From an uncultured Sediminibacterium sp. (GTDB taxonomy: Bacteria > Bacteroidota > Bacteroidia > Chitinophagales > Chitinophagaceae), in contig NZ_CAMLMJ010000014.1 of assembly GCF_946481145.1 (NCBI RefSeq), forward strand, positions 38,919 through 102,918: DNA of 64,000 nucleotides. The letters run 5' to 3'. Position numbers and translations under genes: made by a program. Positions within the stretch are counted from its first letter, which is position 1; every line of letters starts with the position of its first letter. This document shows positions 44,382 through 53,562 of this stretch, piece by piece. The notes beneath the pieces are model-generated. The model was given only the letters and a program-made list of their open reading frames with translations, was not told the DNA's origin and searched no databases.

Positions 44382-46583
44382 ATGAGTAAAAGAGCGCTTG
44401 TTTTGTGTTTAATGATATTGGTATTAAATGTAGCTACCGGGCAACCCAAAAAAGGAAAGATTGATACACTACTCATAAAAAGCTTGCCCGATGTGACCGT
44501 AGTGGGAAGAAACAGCAAAAGCGATTATCAGCAAATGCCGGAAATTGTTGGCACAAATATTTATGCAGGCAAAAAGAATACACTGATTGTGCTGGATAAT
44601 GTGCAGGGTAATGTAGTAACAAATAACATGCGGCAGGTATTGGCAAAAGTACCCGGAATTCATATCTGGGAAAGCGACCCCAGCGGAATTCAGATTGGTA
44701 TTGCTGCTCGTGGATTAAGTCCCAACCGCAGTTGGGAGTTTAATGTGCGTCAAAACGGATATGATATTGCTGCGGATCCTTTTGGTTATCCCGAAGCATA
44801 CTATAATCCACAGCTACAGGCTGTACAACGAATAGAAATTGTAAGGGGGCATGGTTCTTTGCAATATGGACCACAATTTGGCGGATTGGTAAATTACATT
44901 CTCAGAAATGGCAGCGAAGTGAACAAATCTTTTGAATTTGAGACACAGCAAACAATTGGAAGCAATGGCCTATTCAACAGCTATAATGCAATAGGCGGCA
45001 AGAAAGGGAAAGTTCATTATTATACATTTTTCGACCATCGTAATGGAGACGGATGGAGAGAAAACAGCCGCTATTTTACAAATGCTGGTTATGGTACTGT
45101 AACCTATAATTTCACAACAAAATTTTCATTAACGGCTGAAGTAATGCGTTCGCATATCCGCAGCCAGCAACCAGGTGGTTTAACAGATGAACAAATAAAG
45201 CAGGATGCCCAACAAAGTTTCCGCAGCCGGAATTGGTTTGATATAACCTGGACAACCCCTGCATTAATCGCAAACTTTCAAATAAATGAAAACACCCGCT
45301 GGAATACCAAATTATTTGGTACCATCGGAGACCGAAACAGTGTTGGATTTTTACAATCCATCACTACCAAAGACAGTATTAACCCTGCAACACTTAGCTA
45401 CAACAACAGAGTAGTGAATCTTGACCAATATAGGAATTATGGTCTGGAGAGTCGTATCATTACTGATTATAGACTTGGTAAAATGAAAAATACTTTATCT
45501 GCTGGTATCCGTTTATATACCGGCACTACCACCAGGCAAGCCGACGGTAAAGGAACAACAGGTACAGGATATGATGTTACCATAACCGGTAATTATCCCC
45601 GTGATATTATTTTTAAGTCCAGAAACACAGCTGCATTTGCAGAAAATATTTTTCGCATAAGCGATAAGTTTTTGATAATACCCGGAATAAGATATGAATG
45701 GCTGGAAGGTTCATCTTCCGGGCGAAATGGATATACAACAGGGGGTACAGAAATAATCTTACAAAATATTACAAGAGATAGAAGTTTTATTCTCGCTGGT
45801 GTGGGAACGGAGTACCATGTTACCAGATCTACTGAGGTATATGCAAATTTTTCCCAGGCTTATCGCCCTATTCAGTTTGCAAATTTGCAAGCTCCACCTA
45901 CAACCGATGTGGTTGACGCAGATTTGAAAGATGCAAAGGGATACAATATTGATTTAGGCTACCGTGGTAAAGTGAAAGATTTTCTTCAGTTTGATATAAG
46001 TGGATTTTACTTACAGTATGATAACCGTGTAGGGACAATTACTGTTAGCGGAACACCTTCATACCGGCTTATTACTAATGTTGGCAGCAGTACCAGCAAA
46101 GGGTTTGAGGGGTATGTAGAATTTAATCCTTTCAGGGCATTCGGAAAAAACAAGGATGCAGATTTAATTATTTTTGGATCTTACGGATATACAGATGCTA
46201 AATACAGTGGCAACCATAAAGATGCCAGTACAAAAGGTAAGAAAGTGGAGAATGCACCCACGAATATTTTCCGTAGCGGAATAACAGGCGGTTACAAAGG
46301 CTTTTTATTAACTGTACAGATGAGCAATGTAGGAGAAACCTTTAGCGATGCCAATAATACAGTTACACCTTCGGCAAATGGCAACAATGGTTTAATACCG
46401 TCTTATACTGTAACTGATTTAACAGCAACTTATAAATTTTCAAAAGGGCTAAACCTAAAAGCAGGAGCAAATAATTTATTTAACGAAAGATATTTCACCC
46501 GCAGAGCAGGTGGTTATCCGGGACCAGCTGCTTTACCGGCTGACGGAAGAACATTCTTTATATCTGTTGGAGCAAAATTTTAA
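44382..46583 (+). CDS. FecA-like TonB-dependent receptor
   Basis: I start at the ATG at 44382 (SKRALVLCLMILVLNVATGQ is a signal peptide). The 733-residue product has a plug with MRQVLAKVPGIHIWE, IQIGIAARGLSPNRSWEFNVRQNGYDIAADPFGYPEAYYNPQ and VQRIEIVRGHGSLQYGPQFGGLVNYI, all typical of the FecA group. A 22-strand-type barrel ends NNLFNERYFTRRAGGYPGPAALPADGRTFFISVGAKF. There is no STN domain, so no direct sigma signalling. It may import ferric citrate or another metal chelate, possibly linked to copper-induced iron need. It diverges from the Cus operon and ends in a strong terminator. Confidence 0.94.
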   Translation: MSKRALVLCLMILVLNVATGQPKKGKIDTLLIKSLPDVTVVGRNSKSDYQQMPEIVGTNIYAGKKNTLIVLDNVQGNVVTNNMRQVLAKVPGIHIWESDPSGIQIGIAARGLSPNRSWEFNVRQNGYDIAADPFGYPEAYYNPQLQAVQRIEIVRGHGSLQYGPQFGGLVNYILRNGSEVNKSFEFETQQTIGSNGLFNSYNAIGGKKGKVHYYTFFDHRNGDGWRENSRYFTNAGYGTVTYNFTTKFSLTAEVMRSHIRSQQPGGLTDEQIKQDAQQSFRSRNWFDITWTTPALIANFQINENTRWNTKLFGTIGDRNSVGFLQSITTKDSINPATLSYNNRVVNLDQYRNYGLESRIITDYRLGKMKNTLSAGIRLYTGTTTRQADGKGTTGTGYDVTITGNYPRDIIFKSRNTAAFAENIFRISDKFLIIPGIRYEWLEGSSSGRNGYTTGGTEIILQNITRDRSFILAGVGTEYHVTRSTEVYANFSQAYRPIQFANLQAPPTTDVVDADLKDAKGYNIDLGYRGKVKDFLQFDISGFYLQYDNRVGTITVSGTPSYRLITNVGSSTSKGFEGYVEFNPFRAFGKNKDADLIIFGSYGYTDAKYSGNHKDASTKGKKVENAPTNIFRSGITGGYKGFLLTVQMSNVGETFSDANNTVTPSANGNNGLIPSYTVTDLTATYKFSKGLNLKAGANNLFNERYFTRRAGGYPGPAALPADGRTFFISVGAKF

Positions 46584-46586
46584 ACG

Positions 46587-46617
46587 AAAAGCGGCAGTTG
46601 CATTAACTGCCGCTTTT
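46587..46617. terminator. Bidirectional intrinsic terminator
   Basis: AAAAGCGGCAGTT and AACTGCCGCTTTT form a 13-bp perfect stem with a 5-nt loop, followed by TT on the plus strand and flanked by A/T runs both ways. It lies between the convergent TonB receptor and the 46617 gene. Confidence 0.9.
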
Positions 46618-47864
46618 TATACTGCCTTCGCTATCTTCTCCATAATATGATGACTCTCGCCAAACTTGCACAGTGCATTGCAATGACTACGTAATTCAGA
46701 AAAAAGGATGTATTTAATTACTACATTGTTTTGTTTAATTGCAGGACGGGAAAGTTGAAGGCAAACATCTTTTTCTCTCTTATCAGGCACAATCAGATAG
46801 AACACTTCATCACCATCTGCAATTGTATAACTCAAATCTGTCAACCTTAAAATGCCTGAATAAATACTGGTGCTTTTTTCCACTTCAAAAGCAGCAATTA
46901 CATTATTTGTTCCCTTTTGAAACCACAGCACATCTATTAGTTTTACAGTATTCAATGTATCTTTCTCCAATTGGATATCGGGGAATTGTTGTAAGCTCAT
47001 AAATGAAAAACTGTTCCCACAGTGTGATTTTGATCTGTCATTAGAAGCGGCAATCACATCATAGCCCAAGGCATTGCCTATTTTCAATAAATGATATTGC
47101 ATTTCTGTATGCAGATTTTCTTCGTCCTTTTCCTGCTGCACACTTTCCTGTCTTTTTTCAATTAGTTTTTCCAATTTCTTTCGTTCAGGCTCGGATAAAT
47201 ATGCATCTGCACCCAGTATCAATTTTTGGGTTCCTATTTCAAATAACAGACCAGCAATAGCGCCTAAATCGGATGAAAGTTCTGAACGATACTGATTATT
47301 GGCATCAATCATTACTTCTCTCAGCTTCAGGTATTCACTCCAGCTACCTAATTTCTTTTTGTCTTTGTATAGGAAATTGAATCCATTAATAATAGCAGTG
47401 TTAAATGGAGGAATAATGGTTGGGTGGAGAAAATAAAGGATACTCGCGACAGCAGGACCAAGGCCTTTAATTTTTAAACCATCCAGTCTTATGATTTCTT
47501 TAAGAAGCTGTTCTTCAGTCTTTGCATTCAAACAATTTTCTAAGAATTGTCCGAATGCCTGTTTATTGTTTTCATTCTCATAAATATCAGGAATCCTCAA
47601 CTTGGGTTTCCAGTAAAATGGATGGGAAGCTCCTTCAAATACCTGCTTTTGCTCTGTAATGCAGGTAAGCACAAACTCTAACGAAGACCCTTTAAAATCA
47701 GCAGGAAATTTTTTGCTCTTAATATCATCAATTACCTGCATAACACCACGACGGATGGAACGAAAAGCCTTCAGCCGTTCCTCATTATTGATGAACCAGG
47801 TGTTGTATACAGACTGATTATCTTCTTTATATTGCCGTATAAGTAGGGCCAAGTTATTGTTCAT
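46617..47864 (-). CDS. Hypothetical protein with HhH-like segment and PD-(D/E)XK-like nuclease motif
   Basis: This 415-residue cytoplasmic protein has two visible modules. Residues 127-160 ([32 protein letters not shown]) resemble the helix-hairpin-helix of DNA glycosylases (K-G-x-G-P then a P.N.A segment). A charged linker ([21 protein letters not shown]) leads to a C-terminal part with D311-V-L-W and AAFEVEK (E327, E329, K330) followed by [14 protein letters not shown], a pattern of PD-(D/E)XK enzymes. It could be a DNA-repair or defence nuclease. It stands alone between a terminator and the sterol desaturase gene. Function is inferred only. Confidence 0.6.
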   Translation of the reverse strand: MNNNLALLIRQYKEDNQSVYNTWFINNEERLKAFRSIRRGVMQVIDDIKSKKFPADFKGSSLEFVLTCITEQKQVFEGASHPFYWKPKLRIPDIYENENNKQAFGQFLENCLNAKTEEQLLKEIIRLDGLKIKGLGPAVASILYFLHPTIIPPFNTAIINGFNFLYKDKKKLGSWSEYLKLREVMIDANNQYRSELSSDLGAIAGLLFEIGTQKLILGADAYLSEPERKKLEKLIEKRQESVQQEKDEENLHTEMQYHLLKIGNALGYDVIAASNDRSKSHCGNSFSFMSLQQFPDIQLEKDTLNTVKLIDVLWFQKGTNNVIAAFEVEKSTSIYSGILRLTDLSYTIADGDEVFYLIVPDKREKDVCLQLSRPAIKQNNVVIKYILFSELRSHCNALCKFGESHHIMEKIAKAV

Positions 47865-47901
47865 ATGCTGCTTAAAACAGCAAAATACACTATTTGACCC
47901 A

Positions 47902-49143
47902 TTAGTTCACCCTAGTAATGGTCTTGGTTTTACCAAATAGCCTCATGCCATGGTAACCCGAAACAATAGCAGTATTTGCATCTTTGAGTTTAATATAACA
48001 GCTTGCAGAATGTCCCATATCAGGTAACTGGATTTTGCCACCTTTCCACTCTTTGTCATCAGCATCGTATTCCAAATCCCACAAAACTTTTCGGCCAATT
48101 TCAGTTTTCTTTGACGGGTCTTTTACCCAATATATTTTACCAACGTATTTGCCATTTTCTTCAACAACGCTTATCTTTTTACTACCATCCTGAAGCTGCC
48201 AGTTGCCGGCAATAGCATCTGCATCCGTTTGAGAAAATGCAATTTCATTCATAAACAACATACCTCCAATCAGTAATATGGTTTTTGAATTTTGCCGAAT
48301 CTTCTTATTGAAAGGGTAGAGAAATTGTTTCCAGTAGTTTTTGGGAAAGTTCTTTTCCTCAGCAATACCGATAGCACCTAACTCTATGTTCATTTTCGGA
48401 CTATTATAAGCTGTATTAAAGATACGGTCCCAAATAGTAAGCCATGCGTCGTAGTTAACCTGCGCATCTTTATAATCTGCACGGTGATGCCAGCGATGCA
48501 ACTCTGCCACACAAAAGATTTTTTTCAAAATACCTGCTTTGTAATCAAGATTGGTATGCTGCATAAACATATTTATAGCCAGAATTGCCAGCGCCGCCAC
48601 TACCACCGGTTGCGGAGTACCGATTACAAGGCAAAGAATAATGCCAGGTGTTCCCTCTATAACCTGGTGCAATGCATGACGTTTTTCACCATTCAAAAAG
48701 TACAATCGCTCCGAACTATGGTGAACAGCATGAAGCTTCCATAAAAATTGGTATTTATGACTCTGCCAGTGCACCAGGAAAAGAAAGAAGTCAATAATTG
48801 TAAGAGCAATTATAACCTGCATCCAAAATGGCAATTGCATCGGAAACCACGACAAAAAGCTAATACTTTCCGCCAGCCATATAAAAAGAAATTGAGCAAT
48901 AAGTTTTATACTGTAATTAATGATGTAGTAAGTAAGGTCAAGGTTCCAGTCATCTTTACCACCTACCCAATTCTTTTCATAAGGCATCCATTGTTCCAAT
49001 ACTAAAATTAATATACCTGTAAGAGTAATGACAGGTACAGTTACAAGATATTGGTTGTACCCTGATCGGATTCCATACAAAATAAAGGCGGAAGCTGACA
49101 ACATGATGGCAGGATAAATTCCAAACTGAAATACTTTCTTCAT
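47902..49143 (-). CDS. Sterol desaturase/fatty-acid-hydroxylase domain fused to a DUF2147 domain
   Basis: I start at the ATG at 49143, after the AraC gene; a longer frame would overlap that gene. Residues about 1-290 are an integral-membrane di-iron hydroxylase with the histidine boxes HWQSHK, HAVHHSS and HRWHH, and four helices. A signal-peptide-like stretch ([19 protein letters not shown]) follows, and residues from about 305 form a DUF2147 beta domain: [30 protein letters not shown] ... [16 protein letters not shown]. The internal signal would put the second domain in the periplasm. Likely it modifies a lipid; the DUF2147 role is unknown. It follows the AraC gene by 64 bp. Confidence 0.88.
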   Translation of the reverse strand: MKKVFQFGIYPAIMLSASAFILYGIRSGYNQYLVTVPVITLTGILILVLEQWMPYEKNWVGGKDDWNLDLTYYIINYSIKLIAQFLFIWLAESISFLSWFPMQLPFWMQVIIALTIIDFFLFLVHWQSHKYQFLWKLHAVHHSSERLYFLNGEKRHALHQVIEGTPGIILCLVIGTPQPVVVAALAILAINMFMQHTNLDYKAGILKKIFCVAELHRWHHRADYKDAQVNYDAWLTIWDRIFNTAYNSPKMNIELGAIGIAEEKNFPKNYWKQFLYPFNKKIRQNSKTILLIGGMLFMNEIAFSQTDADAIAGNWQLQDGSKKISVVEENGKYVGKIYWVKDPSKKTEIGRKVLWDLEYDADDKEWKGGKIQLPDMGHSASCYIKLKDANTAIVSGYHGMRLFGKTKTITRVN

Positions 49144-49207
49144 GCAAAACATTTTTAGAGTGCAAAAATGCTTTACCGAAAAGTAAAAGACTTGAATAAA
49201 CCTGCTA

Positions 49208-49957
49208 TTATTTAAGAACTTCTGAAGGCGAAACTCCAAACATTTCTGTAAATGTGCGGCTAAGATGGGCTACATCTGAAAAACCCCCGCCATATGCTGC
49301 ATTGGTAAACGATTGCCCTTTCATTACTTCTTGTAATGCTGCCTGCATCCGGCACCAAAGTATGTATTTACGAAATGGGATACCGGTTTGCTCCTTAAAT
49401 AAATGGGCAAAGCGGCTTTCAGAAAGATGCACTTTAGAAGCGATATTTGCCAAACTTATTTCTTCATTCAAGTTTGAATGAAGAAACGCTATTGATTGTT
49501 TAATTCTTTCATCAATTTGATTAACTGAGTTTTCGCTGCCCGTTAGCTTTTCAACCAGCAAGCCAATTAGACTATGTACATTTTCCTCTTCATTTGATGC
49601 TGAATTAAACCAATTGATAAATTCAGTTCTTACAGCATCAATTTCACTACCAAAGTAATGAACCAATCCTTGTTTTTCCAGATGCATGGATGCTTCCAGC
49701 CTATGAGTGTAATTCAATTCAGCATCCAAATAAATGAAAATATAAAAATCATCCTTACCGATAAATTGATGTGGCAAGTCGGCAGCTATAATGCTGCAAT
49801 CACTTTTTTCAAATTCAGTTCCATTTTTTGAAATCAAGAAAGATTTCTGGAATGACATTACAATTTCAAGGGCATGGTGTGCATGCATTTTTGTCAGCAC
49901 CTGACGACCTATATAGACCGCCATGCCCCCGGAGATATGAAGTTTGAATTTTTGCAA
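49208..49957 (-). CDS. AraC-family transcriptional regulator
   Basis: This 249-residue protein has a cupin-like N-terminal half and a C-terminal double HTH: EISLANIASKVHLSESRFAHLFKEQTGIPFRKYILWCRMQAAL and FTNAAYGGGFSDVAHLSRTFTEMFGVSPSEVLK. The start is a TTG at 49957; an ATG at 49924 preceded by a G-rich stretch is an alternative. It lies 64 bp upstream of the sterol desaturase fusion in the same direction and probably controls it. The effector is unknown. Confidence 0.9.
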   Translation of the reverse strand: MQKFKLHISGGMAVYIGRQVLTKMHAHHALEIVMSFQKSFLISKNGTEFEKSDCSIIAADLPHQFIGKDDFYIFIYLDAELNYTHRLEASMHLEKQGLVHYFGSEIDAVRTEFINWFNSASNEEENVHSLIGLLVEKLTGSENSVNQIDERIKQSIAFLHSNLNEEISLANIASKVHLSESRFAHLFKEQTGIPFRKYILWCRMQAALQEVMKGQSFTNAAYGGGFSDVAHLSRTFTEMFGVSPSEVLK

Positions 49958-50306
49958 GCCTGCTAAATTTTATCATGAAAAGATGTGTTAGCTTAAACGA
50001 ATGTTTTGAAACCAGTTACTCTATTAAAATTGAATACTAGTCAAGCTGTGAATATTCCATAAGCAAATAGTTATTGTGCTTGAGTTATACAATTATTTGC
50101 CGTTAGTATTATTATTCATTTTATCTCTTCAATTGTTTACTTGGCGTATTGTTATATTTTTTAGAACTAAGTTAGGACGAAATAATTTTAACCGTTCTTC
50201 AATATTAATGAATCATCTGTTGTGAACAGATTGTTCATTTCTCTTGTATTGAACGATGATTGGGGAGAGCTTGCTTTTCATCGGTAGTTTTTAACAGTAA
50301 AATATA

Positions 50307-50390
50307 TCATTTACAGCAATCCTTTTTCCTTACAAAGAGCGCCTTAAAGATTTTCCAGAAAAATTGCCATATTGATTTTACAGTTGCCAT
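50307..50390 (-). CDS. Possible 27-residue cationic amphipathic peptide
   Basis: The frame reads MATVKSIWQFFWKIFKALF and ends VRKKDCCK, with aromatic and basic residues spaced like an amphipathic helix and a C-terminal Cys pair. Its ATG overlaps the stop of the frame before it by one base (TAATG), a coupling arrangement. Too short for statistical support. Confidence 0.3.
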   Translation of the reverse strand: MATVKSIWQFFWKIFKALFVRKKDCCK

Positions 50391-50464
50391 TATAACATAG
50401 TTAGTAACATTAGTACACTCATGTAAATCATTAATAAATCCGCAAGAATGGTAATGGTACTCAT
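50390..50464 (-). CDS. Possible 24-residue hydrophobic peptide
   Basis: The frame reads MSTITILADLLMIYMSVLML and then LTML, one continuous hydrophobic helix. It ends one base into the next tiny frame and begins 35 bp after the previous one. It is only a candidate; chance is not excluded. Confidence 0.25.
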   Translation of the reverse strand: MSTITILADLLMIYMSVLMLLTML

Positions 50465-50499
50465 GGGTAAATTAAATACAGCACCAAGGTAGGCAGATT

Positions 50500-50631
50500 T
50501 TATTTTCGTTTGTTAAGAACGCTTAATAAAGCTACAACAATGCTTACCGTCATTACTACAAAGGTAACGGTATTGGTAAAAATTGGATTGACCCCGGTTA
50601 AGAAAGCCAAGCATAAAGATAGCTTCTGCAT
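50500..50631 (-). CDS. Possible 43-residue small membrane protein
   Basis: From the ATG at 50631 the frame gives MQKLSLCLAFLTGVNPIFTN, a helix TVTFVVMTVSIVVALLSVL and a basic end NKRK. The pattern (short loop, one helix, basic tail) fits a small inner-membrane protein. It is the first of three tiny frames in line downstream of the third Cus operon. Confidence 0.35.
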   Translation of the reverse strand: MQKLSLCLAFLTGVNPIFTNTVTFVVMTVSIVVALLSVLNKRK

Positions 50632-50832
50632 ATGAATTGTATATAAATCTGTTTGAATATTTAGATTATTATAGCCCAATTGAACATTTATTAGAGTTCG
50701 TTTGATGAAATATCGAAAGAGGGAGGATTTTTATTAATAGACTTCGCATAATTGATTTTTCTTAATGGCATTTTAGTATTAAGCAAGCATTCAAATTTAG
50801 GCCAATTAGGAAGACAGTTAGGCACTTGATAT

Positions 50833-50849
50833 CGTTTAGCGGCTAAACG
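50833..50849. other. Perfect 17-bp palindrome
   Basis: CGTTTAGCGGCTAAACG consists of two perfect 8-bp arms around one base. The spacer is too short for a hairpin terminator, so a DNA-binding site is more likely. No adjacent promoter is clear. Confidence 0.45.
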
Positions 50850-50998
50850 TATTTTACATGAAAAGAAGGAATCATCTCTATTTCGCATATACGATATTTA
50901 ATACTTATTTTGATACGTATATCTTTTGCAAATCGCCATCATTTGGTACGGATAAATTAAAAGAAAGGTTGCTATTGCTTTTTAAAAAAATATCAGCT

Positions 50999-52195
50999 TT
51001 ACATTTTCATTCCCTCCATCGGATTGGCTCCTTTCTTGAAAATATATTCGCTGTGAAGCAAATAAGCCCCTTTCAATACAACAATATCCCCTTCGCTCAA
51101 ACCGGATATTATTTCTATACGATCATCACTCTCCAACCCCGTCTGTACCATTAAATTTTTAAATGTATTCTTACCAGTCTGTACCCATACAGTTGCCCCT
51201 TTGCCGTCTCTTATTACTGCATCAATAGGTAAACTAAGGGACTTTCTTCTAGGACTTTTTAACAATACATAAGCCGACATACCAGGCTTCAAATAATTAC
51301 CGGGATTCGGAATAGGAATGCGCACAAGATTAATTCTTGTAGCCTGATTGATTTCAGGATTTACAAATTCAAGTTTCCCTTTTATTTCCTTATTATTAAA
51401 ATCCGGAAGTTGAACAGTAACCATACTGTTCTCCTGCAGATCAGCTAATTGCGAGCTATATACCTGTGCCTCTACCCATAATGTTGAAAGATCCGCAAGT
51501 TTTACAATTGTACCACCTTCCATTACATAATCGCCTTCCCGGATATCAAGCTGGGTAATATAGCCGCCCGCAGTGCTATAGTAGGTAGTTATCGGGCTTG
51601 CTTTCCTGGTATTGGCCAGCTCACTAAGTTGCATTTCGGTCAAGCCCCAAAGAAGTAATTTATTTTTCGCACCCTGAATTAATTGATCAAAATCAATAAT
51701 GGCCTGACTTGAAAAAGCATTTTTCTTATCTATTGCAAGTAGGTATTCCTGTTTTGCATTATTCAAATCTTCACTGTACATTTCATAAAGTGGCGACCCT
51801 TTTTTGACGTATTCACCAAGGTTCTTGAAATAAAGTTTTTCAACTCTTCCCATAACCCTGGAACTAACAGCATATAGCTTCGATTGATCAAAATTCAATG
51901 AAGCAGTTAAAATTAACTGATCATTAATTGTCCCATTTCGGATAGTATCCACTAAAATGTTCCCTAATTGAATCTGCTGTTCACTCAGTTCCAGCTCATC
52001 TTGACTTTCTCCCTTTCTTTTTTTTACTGGTGTTAAGTCCATTTTACAAATAGGACATTTACCAGGTTTATACTCAACAACCTGAGGATCCATTGAACAG
52101 GTATAATATGTATCAGGATCGATAGGTTCCTTTATTGTATTCTTGCAAGACGAAACGAGTATTATGAATACTAGTATAAAGATGATATACCGCAT
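50999..52195 (-). CDS. RND periplasmic adaptor (CusB-like) with one N-terminal HMBD
   Basis: This 398-residue protein has a lipoprotein signal (IIFILVFIILVSSCKN, cysteine 17), one HMBD variant (YYTCSMDPQVVEYKPGKCPICKMDLTPV, about 29-56), then the adaptor: LTASLNFDQSKLYAVSSRVMGRVEKLYFKNLGEYVKKGSPLYEMYSEDL, coiled coil, YYSTAGGYITQLDIREGDYVMEGGTIVKLADLSTLWVEAQV. The C-terminus is GANPMEGMKM. It lies 2 bp from a second, longer adaptor gene; both serve the same split RND pump. It is probably copper or silver specific. Confidence 0.93.
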   Translation of the reverse strand: MRYIIFILVFIILVSSCKNTIKEPIDPDTYYTCSMDPQVVEYKPGKCPICKMDLTPVKKRKGESQDELELSEQQIQLGNILVDTIRNGTINDQLILTASLNFDQSKLYAVSSRVMGRVEKLYFKNLGEYVKKGSPLYEMYSEDLNNAKQEYLLAIDKKNAFSSQAIIDFDQLIQGAKNKLLLWGLTEMQLSELANTRKASPITTYYSTAGGYITQLDIREGDYVMEGGTIVKLADLSTLWVEAQVYSSQLADLQENSMVTVQLPDFNNKEIKGKLEFVNPEINQATRINLVRIPIPNPGNYLKPGMSAYVLLKSPRRKSLSLPIDAVIRDGKGATVWVQTGKNTFKNLMVQTGLESDDRIEIISGLSEGDIVVLKGAYLLHSEYIFKKGANPMEGMKM

Positions 52196-52197
52196 AC

Positions 52198-53553
52198 TTA
52201 GTTTTTTATTTTTATAAAACTTTCACTGTCCATAAGAAATTGAGCATTTGCTGCAACTGAATCTTTCATTGTCAATCCTTTGAGTATCTGTATCTGTTTC
52301 TCCAGAACAACCCCTGTAATTACTTTCTTTGCTCTAAAGCCCTCGGCTGTTTTTTGGAAAACCACTTTTTCTAATCCTAATGAGAGCACTGCGTCTTTGG
52401 GTAACCAATAACCTTTTATAGTATTTCCAAAGATTACTGCCTGAACCTGACTACCAATAGGTATTCTTAAACTGCTATTATTGAAGCCAACTCTTACAGT
52501 CTGGGTCTTACTTTCTTTGCGATAAAATGGCTCAACGAAATCAATGGTAGCTTTAAAGTCTTTCTGCCTAGCTGTTTCAGGAATAATCCTTACAGCATTA
52601 CCTTTTTTTACAAAGGATTGATTTTCGCCATATATATTTAATATCGCCCATGCTTTATCGGGATTAAAGACTGTAAACACTGACTGACCTTTCTGTACAT
52701 ACATCCCTTCTTTTAATGCGAGCGCTTCGGTTTGTTGAGAAATTTTTCCCATATTATCATTTACTATGTTCATTTTATCAACATTAATGGTTTCATGAAT
52801 ATGCCCACTGTAATTACTGATAACCGAAATCGTGAATAAGGGTTTACCCAATTGAATCAACTCCATTACCTGTTTATTGCTCATTCCGAGTAATAAAAGT
52901 TTTTCTTTTGCCGCTTCTAATAAAGTCGAATTTTCAGGATCATTCTTTAAGAGAAACAAAAGATTCTGCTGTGCAGTGAGTAATTCAGGACTATAAATAT
53001 CCATGATACGCTGTCCGTTAGTAACTTTCTGGTATTTATAGCGTACATAAAGTTTTTCGATTCTTCCCGACACCTTGGCAGAAATTCCCCCGATCATTCT
53101 TGTATCGTAGGCGATATTACCTAATGCGTTTAGTTCTATTTGCTCACTGCTGAACTCAAGACCAATAACAGGAATAGACGATATTACCAGTTCATTGGTT
53201 GGTTGGAGTAGAGCATTCAATTCAATATTTTCGTCTTTTTTATTATTGTTTTCTTTTTTAATTAAATCCATCCCGCAAATAGGGCAAGCTCCCGGTTGAT
53301 CTTTAATGACCGAAGGGTGCATGGGGCAGGTATAGGTAGCATTTTTCTCTGGCTGATGATTTTCCTCCATTTTTACCAAATCCATTCCACACTTGATACA
53401 TGTACCAGGTTTATCACTAAATATAGAATCCTCTGGCATAGGACAGGTATACGTTTCCTTAGAAACAGCTTGGTGATCACTATGTGTATTTTTATTTTCA
53501 CAGGCAACCAAAAAGAATACCAGAACTTGTATAAAAAATAATTTCTTCATCAT
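52198..53553 (-). CDS. RND periplasmic adaptor (CusB-like) with two N-terminal HMBDs
   Basis: This 451-residue protein has a lipoprotein signal (KLFFIQVLVFFLVACEN) and two HMBDs: YTCPMPEDSIFSDKPGTCIKCGMDL (about 35-59) and YTCPMHPSVIKDQPGACPICGMDL (about 75-98). The adaptor fold follows, with LGNIAYDTRMIGGISAKVSGRIEKLYVRYKYQKVTNGQRIMDIYSPELL and ISNYSGHIHETINV. It differs clearly from the adjacent adaptor (50999), so this is not a recent duplication. Two distinct adaptors may form a mixed ring on the pump or act under different metal loads. Confidence 0.93.
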   Translation of the reverse strand: MMKKLFFIQVLVFFLVACENKNTHSDHQAVSKETYTCPMPEDSIFSDKPGTCIKCGMDLVKMEENHQPEKNATYTCPMHPSVIKDQPGACPICGMDLIKKENNNKKDENIELNALLQPTNELVISSIPVIGLEFSSEQIELNALGNIAYDTRMIGGISAKVSGRIEKLYVRYKYQKVTNGQRIMDIYSPELLTAQQNLLFLLKNDPENSTLLEAAKEKLLLLGMSNKQVMELIQLGKPLFTISVISNYSGHIHETINVDKMNIVNDNMGKISQQTEALALKEGMYVQKGQSVFTVFNPDKAWAILNIYGENQSFVKKGNAVRIIPETARQKDFKATIDFVEPFYRKESKTQTVRVGFNNSSLRIPIGSQVQAVIFGNTIKGYWLPKDAVLSLGLEKVVFQKTAEGFRAKKVITGVVLEKQIQILKGLTMKDSVAANAQFLMDSESFIKIKN

Positions 53554-53562
53554 ATATACAGC

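Larger units (their letters stand above)
49958..50998. other. 1-kb gap with tiny open frames and a palindrome
   Basis: This long stretch separates the third Cus operon from the AraC gene. It holds three tiny minus-strand frames (50307-50631) and a perfect 17-bp palindrome at 50833-50849, listed separately. The part 49958-50300 shows nothing beyond a short dyad GAACA-GAT-TGTTC at 50224-50236. Confidence 0.45.

Noticed and set aside
50691..50888. 65-codon minus-strand frame in the gap after the third Cus operon
   Set aside because: No motif, signal or membrane segment, and the palindrome at 50833-50849 lies within it; it looks like chance.
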